This document shows, in pieces, positions 25,801-35,260 of a stretch of DNA of 64,000 bases (position 1 is the first letter of the stretch; each line of letters starts with the position of its first letter). Source of the DNA: Symbiodinium natans. Its lineage: Eukaryota > Sar > Dinophyceae > Suessiales > Symbiodiniaceae. A model generated the notes under the pieces. The model was not told where the DNA came from and did no database searches. It saw only the letters and a program-made list of their open reading frames with translations. Position numbers and translations under genes: made by a program. The DNA lies in NCBI GenBank assembly GCA_905221605.1, contig CAJNDS010001890.1, forward strand, positions 681,001 through 745,000. Reading direction: 5' to 3'.

Positions 25801-28800
25801 GCGAGGAGTAGACCTGGCGAGGAGAAGAGTTCCGGGCGAGGAGAAGAGTTGACAACCCCAAACCGAGGGTCGGGAATTAACAAGAACAACGAACCTCCGT
25901 TGCAAAGGCCTGCACTGTAACGGAGGGCTTGCAAGCCTAGCAATTTTGCTTGGGGGGGTGAGATGGATGAGGCTTTAGGATTTGGGGTTGGGGCTCTAGG
26001 GTCCTGGTAGCCCTGTAACCATACTATCGTAAGGGTACCTTTCTGGATGGCTATTTACAAGGGAGCCACAACGAGCTAGCAGAAGGAGAACCCGCAGCCT
26101 TGGCGCAGCAAGGGCAGCAGCTGGGCAGCCAAAGCCTTCGTGCAGGACGGTTGCCGCTGAACTCTACCTGACTACCTACCCCCTAAACCCTAAACCCTAA
26201 ATCCTGAACCCTAATTCGCAACGATACAAATTGTCTATGTAGCAATGGTAATGTCGGATACTCCCATCGTAAACCCATCAATGTAGAACATCAAAATACC
26301 AAGTAGCACCTAAATTGCCATTTTCAGAGAGAATAACTTGTCCTTCGGGCAGTGGCAAAGGAATCTTGCGACCTTTAACCCCTACACCCCGCATCCCTAA
26401 AACCCATGGTTTCGGGAGTGGCCCTGAATTCTATAACCTAGGAAAAACCACCAAAAAATGAGAACCCCGATGAGGGTCCATGTACCTAAATAGGGAATAC
26501 TTGGGCCTTAAAGTACTTCCTATATAGGGAATCTGCAGAATATAATAGTTAGGTAATTGGACCCTTAGGGTTATTCTGACAGTCCTTAGTAGGGATTAGA
26601 ATAGGGGGTACTATGGTCCCTATTGAGGACTCTTAGCATAAGGGTGAACATCCTGGACCCTTACAAACCTAATCCCTAAACCCTAAACCCTAAAACCTCA
26701 ACCCTGGACCCTTAAGGCCCGGAATCCCTTTTATAATAAGGTGCACGGACCCTTGGGGGAATAAGGGCCTACTCTAGGTCCCAGGAAGTGCATGGAAGCG
26801 GCAAAGTGGCCAAGGTGGTTCACGCCCAGCCTGCTCGCCATCAGGCTCAGGGGCTAGCCCTAAACCCTAAACCCTAAACCCTTGGTTTAGGGCTTGGGAT
26901 CGCTCTTAAAGTTGTGGAGGTTTTAGGGTTTAGGGCTTTGGGTTTTACGGTTTAGGCTTGATGACTTGGGTCTAGGGTTTTGGGGTTTTCGCGTTTTAGG
27001 GCTTTGGGGCTTTAGGGTTTAGGGTTTTAGGGTCTTAGGGTTGTAGGGTTGCAGGGTTTTAGGGTTTTAGGGTTTTAGGGGTTTAGGGTCTTCAGGTTTT
27101 AGGGTTTTGGGGCTTTAAGGGTCTTAAGGTTTGAGTTTAGGGTTCGGGTTCGTTTGGATGGTCAGGGGGGCCTAACCCTAAACCTGAGTTTTGGAAGGCC
27201 TCCATTCGGAGGAAGGATTCAGGGCACAGAGGGCATCGAAGGCATTTCGGGGGACTTGGGGCATGGGGGTTTAGGCGTTTAGGGTCCTGGGTGTCGATTT
27301 TGGCGTGCTTTAGGGGTTAGGGTTTTCAGGGGTGCAAGAGTTGCCCTAAACCCAAAACTCCAAACCCTAAACCCTCAACCCAGTTGGGATTTCGGTATAT
27401 GCTTGGGGGCCAATGGGGGGCCAACGAGCTGAATCCCTTGCGGCCTCCCAAAGCCATCATGTACGGGGAGTTTTTGTCAGCCTAAACCCTGAACCCTAAA
27501 CCCTAAACCCCAAACCCTAAACCCTGAACCCCAAACCCCAAACCCCGAAAGCCCAAAACCTATCGCGAAGCAACGAAGCTGAGGTAACGGCTGCATCTCT
27601 ACTCCTTCGGCCGTGGCTTCACGCTGAGGCACCTACGAGATTTCGTGAACAAAGGTGTCTCACGGTTTCGGGTTGCAGGAGTTCGGGCTCTGTTGCAAGA
27701 TGTTCCTTGCTTGGGGGACCAAATGAACCCTAAACTTGGAATTGTAGGCCCTATATACTATCATGACCCTTATTTGGGTAAATGAACCATAAACCTTTTG
27801 GGGTTCACTTGGGCCTTAAGGTTATGGACTCAAGGTGCAAGAATTAGGCGTTGGAGACATCAAGTCCCGTGTTAAGGTTCGGGGTTTAGGGCGAAAGTTT
27901 GACTGGCCAAGGGGCGTTTCAGGGATTCGGGTTGCGACCATGTCGAAACACAACCAGACAGGAGAAAATACAAACACCTGGTGGACAACACAACTGAGCC
28001 CATCTTTGCAGACTGGCCCAAACGGGAGACAACACAACTGGCTCTTGCGGTGCATACTGTACCCTAAGGGTCCATGTACCTTATTACTATATACCTGGGC
28101 CTTAAAGTACCTCCTATATAGGGACTTTGGGGCCCAAGAGAATTAATTATCTTGCGGTGCCTAGCTACTGTAAGTTTGGACATGCTCTGCAGAAAATCCA
28201 TGGTGCAGCCTTAAGGTCTCAGCACCAAATCTGGATAATAATGGCTGTGATGCGTCCTTTCTCTTTGCGCCCATAGTACAGATATGGGATATGCAGTCCT
28301 ATACATATGACATAATACAGAATTAGGTGTATACAATGAAATATATACAAAATGATCTGGAGCCCAGGTGCTAACCTTCTGCCCCTTGAACCCTGTCTGC
28401 GGATGCAAGGTTCAGGAGAAAAACTGAGGTCCATCTTCTTTAAAGGGAGGCTTGCAGTTTTCGACCTCTATAACCCTAAACCCTAAACCCTTGCAGCTAT
28501 AGGCTATATAGAGTTTGGGGGCACCTCCACCCTGCTTGCACAGAAGCTGAACTCCAGACCCTACAGACCCTTTAAGCCATACCAACCCTGTAAACCCTGT
28601 AAGCCTTATCAACCCTGCTAACAGTCCTTAAAGAGGATTGTCGTACCCCGGATTATAATCCTATTAAGGACTGTTAGTAGAAGGGGGAACAACTTACAAA
28701 CCTTACAAAACCTACAAACCCCAAACCCTAAACCCTACATGCTGAATCCTAAACCCCGAGAAACTAAACCCAAGCCCTGAAGTGCGAACTGCGGCACGGC

Positions 28801-31800
28801 CATCACACCGGCATTGAGCACCATCACGTCGAGGCCCGTCCTTTCAGGGTTTAGGGTTTAGGGTTTAGGGTTTAGGGTCTAGGGCGTGCGAGCTTAGGAT
28901 CTATAGAGTCTAGGTTCAGGGGCTGAGGGTTTAGGGTTAGGGGGTTGAGGGTGGAACTCTCAGCCTTACGCCCTAAACCTAAACGCTGACCCTAAACCCT
29001 AAACCCTAAACCCTAACCCCTAAACCCTATAACGTTGACACTGCACAGAACTCCGGTACTCTTTAAGGAAGCCGCCAGGCTAGGGTAGCGCCTTCGCATG
29101 TCCCTACAGTAAAGACCAAACGAACCCTAAAAGGTTGATGGTTCATGGGAACGGATGAGGATAATAGTTATAGTAGTACAAGGTATATGATCCCAATTTT
29201 AGGGTTCATTTGGTCTCCAAGGTATGGAAGTCTCCTGGTGGGTCTATTGTCGCTCCCAGCATTAAAGATGAGGGTTTGGGTAGTGCTCCCTCACGCCTCG
29301 CACCAGATTGGATCCGGGAAGGGGTAAACTTCACCAAGGAACGCCATGCGAATGGCTCGCGCGGCACCCTGCCTCCGTGGCAGACATCGGCTCACGATCA
29401 TTCGTCAGCAGGAATTCGGGCACCGTCTTCAGCTGCGCATGCAACCCGACGGGCTTTTCCTCAAAGGTGCCGAGGTTGAAGCCGAAGAGTTCAACCCGGC
29501 CAGTTTCCACTTCGCGGCTGCCTGCGTTTGCCACCAAAAGCGTCTTCTCGTTCTCATCACCGCTCACCAAGTCCCGATAATTAGCGTGTTCGTGAAGCGC
29601 CTCTTCTCTAAACAAAAACTGTAACTTCAGGCTCCTAAAGTACTTCCTTTTTGGGTGCAATTTTGGGGGTTTAACGTATACTTCCATGAAAAGGGTACTA
29701 CATGTAGGAGCCTTCAAGCTTAAACTCCTTAAGCCCTTAGGGTTTCGGATTTAGGGTTTAGGGTTCAGGGTTTAGGGATACTTAGGTGAAGTGTGCGGGA
29801 TGTGGCTGTTCTCAATGACCAACACCTCGGTATCTACGCCGATCCTGTGCTTTGGACAGACCTCGCACGCAGGTGGTTCATCGTTGCTACACATGTCTGT
29901 GATGTCTGCGGCTTCGCGGTGCAAGGTTTAGGCTTCCCTCAACCCTAGACCCTAAACCTTAGACCCTAAACCCTAAACCCGAGACCCTTAACCCTAAACC
30001 CTAAACCCTGAACCCTGGGGTCTCTCTCAGGCTCTTGTCCTGAGCAGCGGCAGTTGCTGGCATTGCTGCACGAAGCTGCGGATACTCTCCAGGCTGGCAA
30101 GATCCAACCTCGCAAAAGACAGGGTTTAGGGTTGTTTTTAGGGTTTATAGGGTTTACAGGGGTTTACAGGGGTTTACAGTGTTGAAAAAGGTTCATAGGC
30201 TCTGGGGTGCCGAGTACCGTAGAAAACCCGAAGAAAAAACCTTAAGAAAACCTACTATAAAGAACCTTAAATACATAAACATATATATATATATGTATTT
30301 ATGTAATTTTTTTAAGCCGTATATAAATCACCGAAGACCCCAGAAACCCTGTAAACAAACCCTATATAAGCCCCTATATAAACCCCACAAAAACCTTGCA
30401 TAAACCCTATACCACCCCTAAAGCCTAATCCCTAAACCCTAATCCCTACACCCTAAACCTTGCACGTCGGGGGGCGGCAGACCCGCCACGTCAGCACTGT
30501 CAGCCTCGCGGCGCACGGCGCGCTCGGCGGCCAGAGCCTGGAGCTTAGGATGTTTAGGGTTTAGGTTTAGGGTTTAGGGTTTGGGGTTTGGGGTTTAGGG
30601 TTTGGGGTTTGGGGTTTAGGGCTTAGGGTTTGGGGATTGGGGGCTTAGGGGCTAGGGCTGGGGTTTAGGGTTTAGGGTCCGGGGTTTAGGGGTCAGGGCT
30701 TAGGGTTTAGGGTTGACCAAGCCTGTAGTTTAACCTTACACACTGAAGCCCGAAACCCTGGAGTCTATGAATTCCCAACATCCCCATGAGTTCATCAACT
30801 CATAGAAGAACCTTCTTCCGTTTAGGGTTCAGGGTTTAGGGTTTAGGGGGGTATAAACCCTCAACCCTTGAGCCTAAACCCCTTCACCTCTTAACCCAAA
30901 TCATGAACCTCCAGACCCAAGAGTAACCTTGGCATAAGACGGGTGCGCTTTTTGGTTTAAAGGGGCTTGTAAGGCAGCCTAAGCCCTAAAACAAGGGGAA
31001 TAAGGGCCTAGTCGGGGTCCGAGACTTTCTGCTCTGACCCTGTAAACCCTCAACCTTGCCACCCTATGTATCCTGAGCCTAAAAGCTCTCAAGCCTGAGC
31101 CTAAACCCTCAACCCACAACCCTAAACCGTAGCCCTAAACCCCAAAAACACCCTAACTAAACCCTAAAAAACCCTAAAACCCTAAACTCTAAGCCCATAT
31201 AAACCCTAACCCCTGAACCCCCCTAAACCCCCCCTAAAACCCTAAACCCTAAACCCTGAACCCACGCCTTCTCCTCGGTGCGTGCGGTGACCACCAGGGC
31301 TGCGCCGGCCTGGCACGCGGCTCTGGGCGCAGACGCCCCTTGACTGCAGATGTTTCTGCTTCAGGTGCCCTTCAAATCCCCAGCCCCTATATCCCAAACC
31401 CTCTGAACCCGAAAAACCCTGAACGCCAAGGGTTTAGGGTTCAGGGTTTAGGGCTTCGGGTTGCTATTTTCGGGGTATGTGAACCTTTAACTTATTAGGG
31501 ATCACACGCAGAACACCCCTAAACCCTACGAAGCCAAGGGGCTTCCTCGGGCCTTGGGAGGCCTTCTCCGCAAGGGCAATCAGTGATCCAGAAAAGTGGG
31601 TTTTGTACATCCCGGAAGAAGCCGAGCGAGAGAAGCCTCTAAACACGCTTAAACCCTGAATCCTGAACAAACCCTGTGGTCATCAAGGACGAGCTTGATC
31701 TTGTCAACATCCACTCCGTTTTGATGTCTGGTCCCCCGTCTCCACGATGAGCAGCATGCAAGCTTTTGCACTGCGTGGACTGTGTAATGAAAAGAACCTT

Positions 31801-34724
31801 GATGGTGTGGATGATGCTGTCCTTGCTGAAGGAGGCATTGCCGGAGCAGTCCACAGAGAAGACCGCCTGCCAACGTCTTCTCATCGCTGTGCTTGTACGT
31901 TGAGCGGAGAACTGCCGGCATCATATCCAGAATTCCAAGCCGTCAAACACCTTAAATCTCAAACTTTCCCTGAGCCTAAACCCTAAACCCTAAACCCTAA
32001 ACCCTAAACCCGAAACCCTAAACCCTAAACCCTAAACCCTAAACCCTAAACCCTAAGCCCTAAACCCTAAACCCTAAACCCTAACCCCCCTTCCTGCCAC
32101 CTCAGGCGTGCGCCTCCGCGAGTCGCACCGCGGTCTCGAAGCCGATGCCGGCCGAGGCTCCTGCGATGTAGAGGAGTCTCCGAAAATTAGGGTTTAGGGT
32201 TTAGGGTTTAGGGTTTAGGGCTTAGGTTTTCAGATTTTGTTTAAATTTTAAAGAGTTCTTAAGAGTGTATTCTAGGGTAGAGGAGTCTCCGAAAGTTAGG
32301 CTTTTTGTGAAGAGTTTGAGGGCTTTTATTGGGTGGTTCTAGGGTATTTTCATGGTTGTTTTAAAGGGTTTTGTTTAGGACTTTTTGCAGTTTTGAAGGG
32401 CTGTTTAGGGTTCGAGTTTGTAGGGTTTTAGGGGTTAGGGTTCATAAGGTTGGGGGGGGGGGTAAGGCTAATTCTAAAGGCTCTGCACCCCAAACTCTAC
32501 CCCCCCCCCCCCCCCCCCCCGCAAAAAAAAAACAAAAAAATCTGCAAAAGCTAGCAAAATCCCTCAAGCCGTCAACGATGAGCCTTTGACCCCCCCCCCC
32601 CTTAAAAAAAAAAAAAAAACCTTTGTAAATCTAGAAACAGCTCGAGTCCCCAAGCCTTTCATAAACCCTTCAGTCCCCAAAGAACCCTACGCACCTTGAA
32701 ATACAACCCTAAGCCCTGACCTTGAACCCTAAACCCTATATCCCCCAAACCCTACACCCTAAACCCTATATCCCTAAACTCCTAAACCCTACATCCCTAA
32801 ACCCTAAACCCTAAACCCTCAACCCTATATCCCTAAAACCCTAGACCCTCTCACAGGGAAGAGAGGGTTCCGCTTTTTGACTCTGACATCTGGCGGAATA
32901 TCGCCCTTTAAAGGGCAAAAGGAGCCCCCTAAAACCCCAAAAGCCCTCAAGCCCAAAAGCGGCCCCTGCTGTATGTATGCTATGACAAACCCAAGTCCTA
33001 CTTGAAATTTGGGATCCGGTACTCTATACTACCATAATCTAGACTACCCCTTTCCTCGGTCGGGTACCTAACTTGCTTCAGGGAGTGGCATTTTGCAAAA
33101 ACAACCAGAGTATGGGCCTGTAAAGCGACACCCTCCACACCCTAAACCCTGAACCCTAAAACCTGAACCCTGAATCCTAAACCCTGAAATCCCACCCAAG
33201 CTTCTCAGACCGTACTCACCCTTTTCTAGGGTGCCGTCATCCACCCCCGAAGACCACTCTGGCCTGAAATTGTCGAAATCTGGGGTCTGCCATGGGGTTT
33301 AGGGTTTAGGGTTTAGGGTTTAGGGTTTAGGGTTTAGGGTTTAGGGTTTAGGGTTTAGGGTTTAGGGTTTAGGGTTTAGGGTTTAGGGTTTAGGGTTTAG
33401 GGTTTAGGGTTTAGGGCACCCCCGCCCCTGGCCCTGTCTGTCCTTCCCGTGCCTACCCCTGACCCCTGCCTGGCTCTTTTGATTCCAAATCAATGATCGA
33501 GCTGTTGCGGCTGTTCTCTGGCCCACCCCCTCTGAGGTTTGAGTCTTGGAAGGTGGAAATCGAGGGCGACAGCCGTAAACCCTAAAAGGCACTGGTTTGG
33601 GTGGTGGCCTGTGAAAGCTCACAGCGGGGGGGCAGGGGGGGCGGGGGAAGAACCTAGCAAGCCCTAAACCACAAGCCCGAACCCCTAAACCCTACAAGCC
33701 CTAAACCCTGAACCCCCACCCCCAGACCCGCGGCGCACCTGTGATCAGAATCGTCCGTCCTTGAAGGGAGCCTTTCTTGAGCTGGAACTCTGGTGGTCCT
33801 GCAAGAGGGAGTATTCTTCAAAGAGACTCTTCAAAGGGTTCAGCTTGGGGTTCAAGGTTTAGGGTTTCAGGGCTGCAACCAGGAGGGACTGGTCGGTATA
33901 GGGATATATCGGGCGTAGAGAGCTCGAGGGTTTGGCAGCTTTTGGGCTTGGGGGTGTTCACTCGACTTGGGGTTTAGGATTTAGGGTTCAGGGTTTAGGG
34001 GTTTAACCCTAAACCCTAAACCCTAAACCCTGAACCCCAAACCCCAAACCCCAAACCCTAAACCCTAAACCCTAAATAGATTGAGAGCTTGGGGCTTGAG
34101 ACCTTCAAACCCTAAAACCACCTCCCCCCCACTCTGCAATCAAGGCATGCTGCGCGCCTTTTCAGTTTGCAAAGCGTGATGCTCAGATCAGATTGACGAT
34201 CCATGTACCTACATACTATATACTTGGGCCTTAAAGGGGTTGCGAAGAGTAGCTTTAGGGGGCCAACCCTAAACCCTAAACCCTAAACCTAAACCCTAAA
34301 CCATAAACCCTAAGCCCTAAACCCTAAACCCTAAACCCTAAACCCTAAACCTCATATAGGTACATGGATCCTTAGGGTCCCATGATTGAGCCTCGAGTGG
34401 CTGCCGGGGGATCTGCGCGAGCTGGTCCAGAGGCAGCTCCGAAGATCGGCGTGCTCTGAAGGTTCGTCAGAACCGTTTCGGCCCCTACAGTTTAGGGTTT
34501 AGGGTTTAGGGTTTAGGGTTTAGGGTTTAGGGTTTAGGGTTTAGGCATCCTTATCCCGGTGCCCCGAAAGGTAATACTAAAGGGAATCCCAGCTCTAATC
34601 ATCCTTCCACCATGTTCCAACTTTCTGGAGTTTAGTGTAAACCCTAAACCCTAAACCCTAAACCCTAAACCCTCAACCTTGAACTCTGTTCTAGCTGAAG
34701 CATGTGGGCGCCGCTTCGCTTCAT
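17482..34724 (-). CDS. G2: short-chain dehydrogenase/reductase, ~21 exons
   Basis: A classical SDR oxidoreductase, NAD(P)-dependent by family; substrate unknown, closest in motif style to retinol-dehydrogenase/WWOX-like members. Exons from 5': 34695-34724, 34392-34436, 33739-33775, 32114-32160, 31268-31309, 30461-30537, 30040-30108, 28777-28840, 27426-27481, 26803-26830, 26099-26135, 25056-25126, 24612-24673, 24267-24294, 23283-23343, 22554-22612, 22009-22053, 20683-20738, 19795-19869, 18406-18443, 17482-17556. Motifs run in canonical order: cofactor loop TGASAGIG split across two exons, LDLASLESIRSF, NAGVMA, NHLGHF, RVISVSS, catalytic YSDSK, SLHPG, and C-terminal LWEVSERLCG before TAA. Total about 365 residues, normal for the family. 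Most junctions keep frame with AG|GC, AG|GA or AG|GT donors. Junctions 6-7 and 17-18 need a 1-2 nt adjustment (sequence error or misplaced border). Exon 9 is uncertain. No disrupting stop was seen, so the gene is probably functional. Confidence 0.85.
18495..18590. repeat. 9-bp TGTAAACCC/TGTAAACAG array
   Basis: About ten 9-nt units of TGTAAACCC with interspersed TGTAAACAG, apparently a heptamer derivative with a 2-nt insertion that has expanded. Confidence 0.88.
21424..21570. mobile_element. Family I element with C/A and T/G homopolymer arms
   Basis: TATTTGCTGAAGAAC, then poly-C, poly-A; ends poly-T, poly-G, GTTC-TAAACAAAT. Arms are inverted repeats made largely of homopolymers. Related copies: 14834-14880, 19082-19275, 61300-61550. 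Inner TCCTTACAAGGCCAACAT is shared with 61450-61475. Confidence 0.75.
22554..23343 (-). CDS. G2 exons 15-16, HPG motif
   Basis: 23283-23343 ends RASAVSLHP(G) at CATCCAG|GC and 22554-22612 starts G|GA GTT, giving SLHPGVCATDLAR, the post-catalytic motif of SDRs. The intron between them is a variant-rich TTTAGGG block on the plus strand. Confidence 0.85.
24612..24673 (-). CDS. G2 exon 13, catalytic Tyr-Lys
   Basis: Reads ELEGRRSDYNAWAAYSDSKL and then A. YSDSK is the YxxxK catalytic dyad. A 28-nt exon at 24267-24294 (SLCEQVALQ) fits the phase on both sides before the exon at 23283-23343, ending SLHPG. Confidence 0.88.
24888..25005. repeat. Higher-order TTTAGGA/TTTAGGG block
   Basis: The variant TTTAGGA recurs every second to fourth unit, a higher-order pattern. 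It separates G2 exons 12 and 13. Confidence 0.9.
25056..25126 (-). CDS. G2 exon 12, catalytic Ser
   Basis: Reads GSASRVISVSSLGHRLGDPA and then RLLE. VISVSS carries the catalytic serine. The borders are AAAAG|GC and GGAG|GAC. Confidence 0.88.
25254..25335. repeat. Dispersed CACTCACCAATATT repeat
   Basis: CCCCAAAAGGAYAYCC followed by CACTCACCAATATT is shared with 4727-4800. Weak inverted symmetry; no coding. Confidence 0.6.
25662..25805. repeat. 26-bp minisatellite
   Basis: About five units of 26 nt beginning GGGCACTCCA and ending in GGGGTT/GGGCT. Units differ by a few substitutions. The 26-nt period is not a codon multiple, so the open frames across it are not taken as genes. Sits in a G2 intron between exons 11 and 12. 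Confidence 0.85.
26803..26830 (-). CDS. G2 exon 10, NHLGHF
   Basis: A 28-nt exon reading LGVNHLGHF, the conserved segment carrying the active-site Asn of extended-motif SDRs. The next exon (26099-26135, ALAAQLLPLLRQ) keeps the exact 11-residue spacing from GHF to LLPLL. Confidence 0.8.
28777..28840 (-). CDS. G2 exon 8, NAG motif
   Basis: Reads TGLDVMVLNAGVMAVPQFAL. The LNAGVMA motif is the structural Asn-Ala-Gly of SDRs (usually NNAG; here the first Asn is Leu). Confidence 0.85.
29110..29222. mobile_element. Family F palindromic element
   Basis: Ends GACCAAACGAACCCTAAAA and TTTTAGGGTTCATTTGGTC are inverted repeats. Other copies: 16463-16576, 18177-18290, 27714-27820, 35795-35932, 36545-36700, 44270-44396, 50112-50222, 54785-54880. 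At least three of these contain heptamer tracts. Confidence 0.87.
29331..29650 (-). pseudogene. Intronless coding-like island inside a G2 intron
   Basis: A minus-strand frame open for over 100 codons without heptamers, containing REEALHEHANYRDLVSGDEN, then VANAGSREVETGRVELFGFN and GLHAQLKTVPEFL. It lies between G2 exons 7 and 8, so it is not part of the SDR. Exons elsewhere are under 110 nt; this length and lack of repeats suggest a retroposed or duplicated cDNA fragment. Product not recognised. Confidence 0.4.
30040..30108 (-). CDS. G2 exon 7
   Basis: Reads LDLASLESIRSFVQQCQQLP and then LLR: the LDLAS strand D and following helix of SDRs. The donor is CTCAG|GAC, a GA-type 5' splice site; the next exon starts AAAG|GAC, so AGGAC is present at both borders. 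Confidence 0.85.
30461..30537 (-). CDS. G2 exon 6
   Basis: Reads ALAAERAVRREADSADVAGL and then PPPDV. It ends directly at a heptamer: CAAG|GTTTAGGG, so the telomeric unit may provide the GT donor. A run of six C near the end is the likeliest place for an indel that would explain the frame mismatch to exon 7. Confidence 0.7.
31268..31309 (-). CDS. G2 exon 5
   Basis: Fourteen codons, AGAALVVTARTEEK, covering strand B and the VTAR cofactor-discriminating region. The intron after it starts AAG|GCG (GC donor). Confidence 0.85.
31640..31960 (-). pseudogene. Decayed coding-like island in a G2 intron
   Basis: Two overlapping minus frames each contain coding-like stretches (WQAVFSVDCSGNASFSKDSI, and in another frame VDVDKIKLVLDDHRVC), suggesting one ancestral frame broken by an indel. 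The VDCSG start is faintly like a von Willebrand A strand, which is not enough to name it. A plus-strand frame is also open here. Confidence 0.3.
32114..32160 (-). CDS. G2 exon 4, glycine-motif exon
   Basis: Reads (G)ASAGIGFETAVRLAE and ends GAG|GC. The next exon begins CCAG|GCC, so both borders share AGGC. The join LAE-AGAALVVTAR has exactly the spacing expected between helix A and strand B of SDRs. Confidence 0.85.
33297..33416. repeat. Perfect TTTAGGG tract
   Basis: About 17 uninterrupted units, the cleanest tract in the window, within the G2 intron between exons 3 and 4's neighbours. The lack of substitutions implies recent addition or homogenisation. Confidence 0.95.
33739..33775 (-). 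CDS. G2 exon 3, first strand of Rossmann fold
   Basis: Reads KGSLQGRTILITG and ends ACAG|GT, splitting the Gly codon. Joined to the next exon it gives ILITGASAGIG, the cofactor-binding glycine motif. Confidence 0.8.
34695..34724 (-). CDS. G2 exon 1, start codon
   Basis: Reads MKRSGAHMLQ and joins in phase to LPLDQLAQIPRQPLE at 34392-34436. Its start lies against a palindromic family-D element (34729-34842). The start is inferred from frame continuity; an upstream exon cannot be excluded. Confidence 0.45.
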
Positions 34725-35175
34725 ATACGAGACCCAGGAGTAAAAAACAAAAAAAGTACCCTTTTGGTTTTAAGGGGATTAGAAGGGAACCCCCAACCCT
34801 ACGAAAAGGAACTAAGGGCCTCCTACAGGGCCTGGTATAATATAAGCCTCATATAAGGCCTCCTAAACCCTAAACCCTAAACCCTAAACCTCTAAGAAGC
34901 GCATGAGGTAAAACATTGATGAGGTGCCTCTTTGGCCTTCGGAACACGAGTAAGGGAGCTAGATAGTTCCTTCGCTGAAACCCTGATTTTCTGTGATATT
35001 CTGCTGGAATCCATTTCTCAAACCTTTTTATTGGAAAGCTGTAGGGTTGTCGGGCGTAGACTGTAGGGATGAGGGATTTGGAAATCTATTGTCGCCAAAG
35101 CTCTTGGAAACATTGGCGAGAGTTGTTTACGATTAGCTGGGGCCCCGGAGGCTTGCCCGACAACCGGGAATAACG

Positions 35176-35260
35176 TAGCTTTTTCTAGCTTTTTCTAGCT
35201 TTTTCTAGCTTTTGCTAGCTATTGCTAGCCTTGCCTAGCCTTCTCTCGCCTTTCGTAGCA
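35176..35260. repeat. 10-bp TAGCTTTTTC minisatellite
   Basis: At least eight units of TAGCTTTTTC, decaying to TAGCCTTGCC. A dispersed second patch lies at 35543-35600 (TAGCTTATCT, TAGCTTAACT, TAGCTTCTCC). Confidence 0.85.

Noticed and set aside
25620-25943. Minus frames of 85-107 codons across the 26-bp minisatellite
   Set aside because: Open because of the repeat; the 26-nt period shifts frame each unit, and the region lies in an SDR intron.
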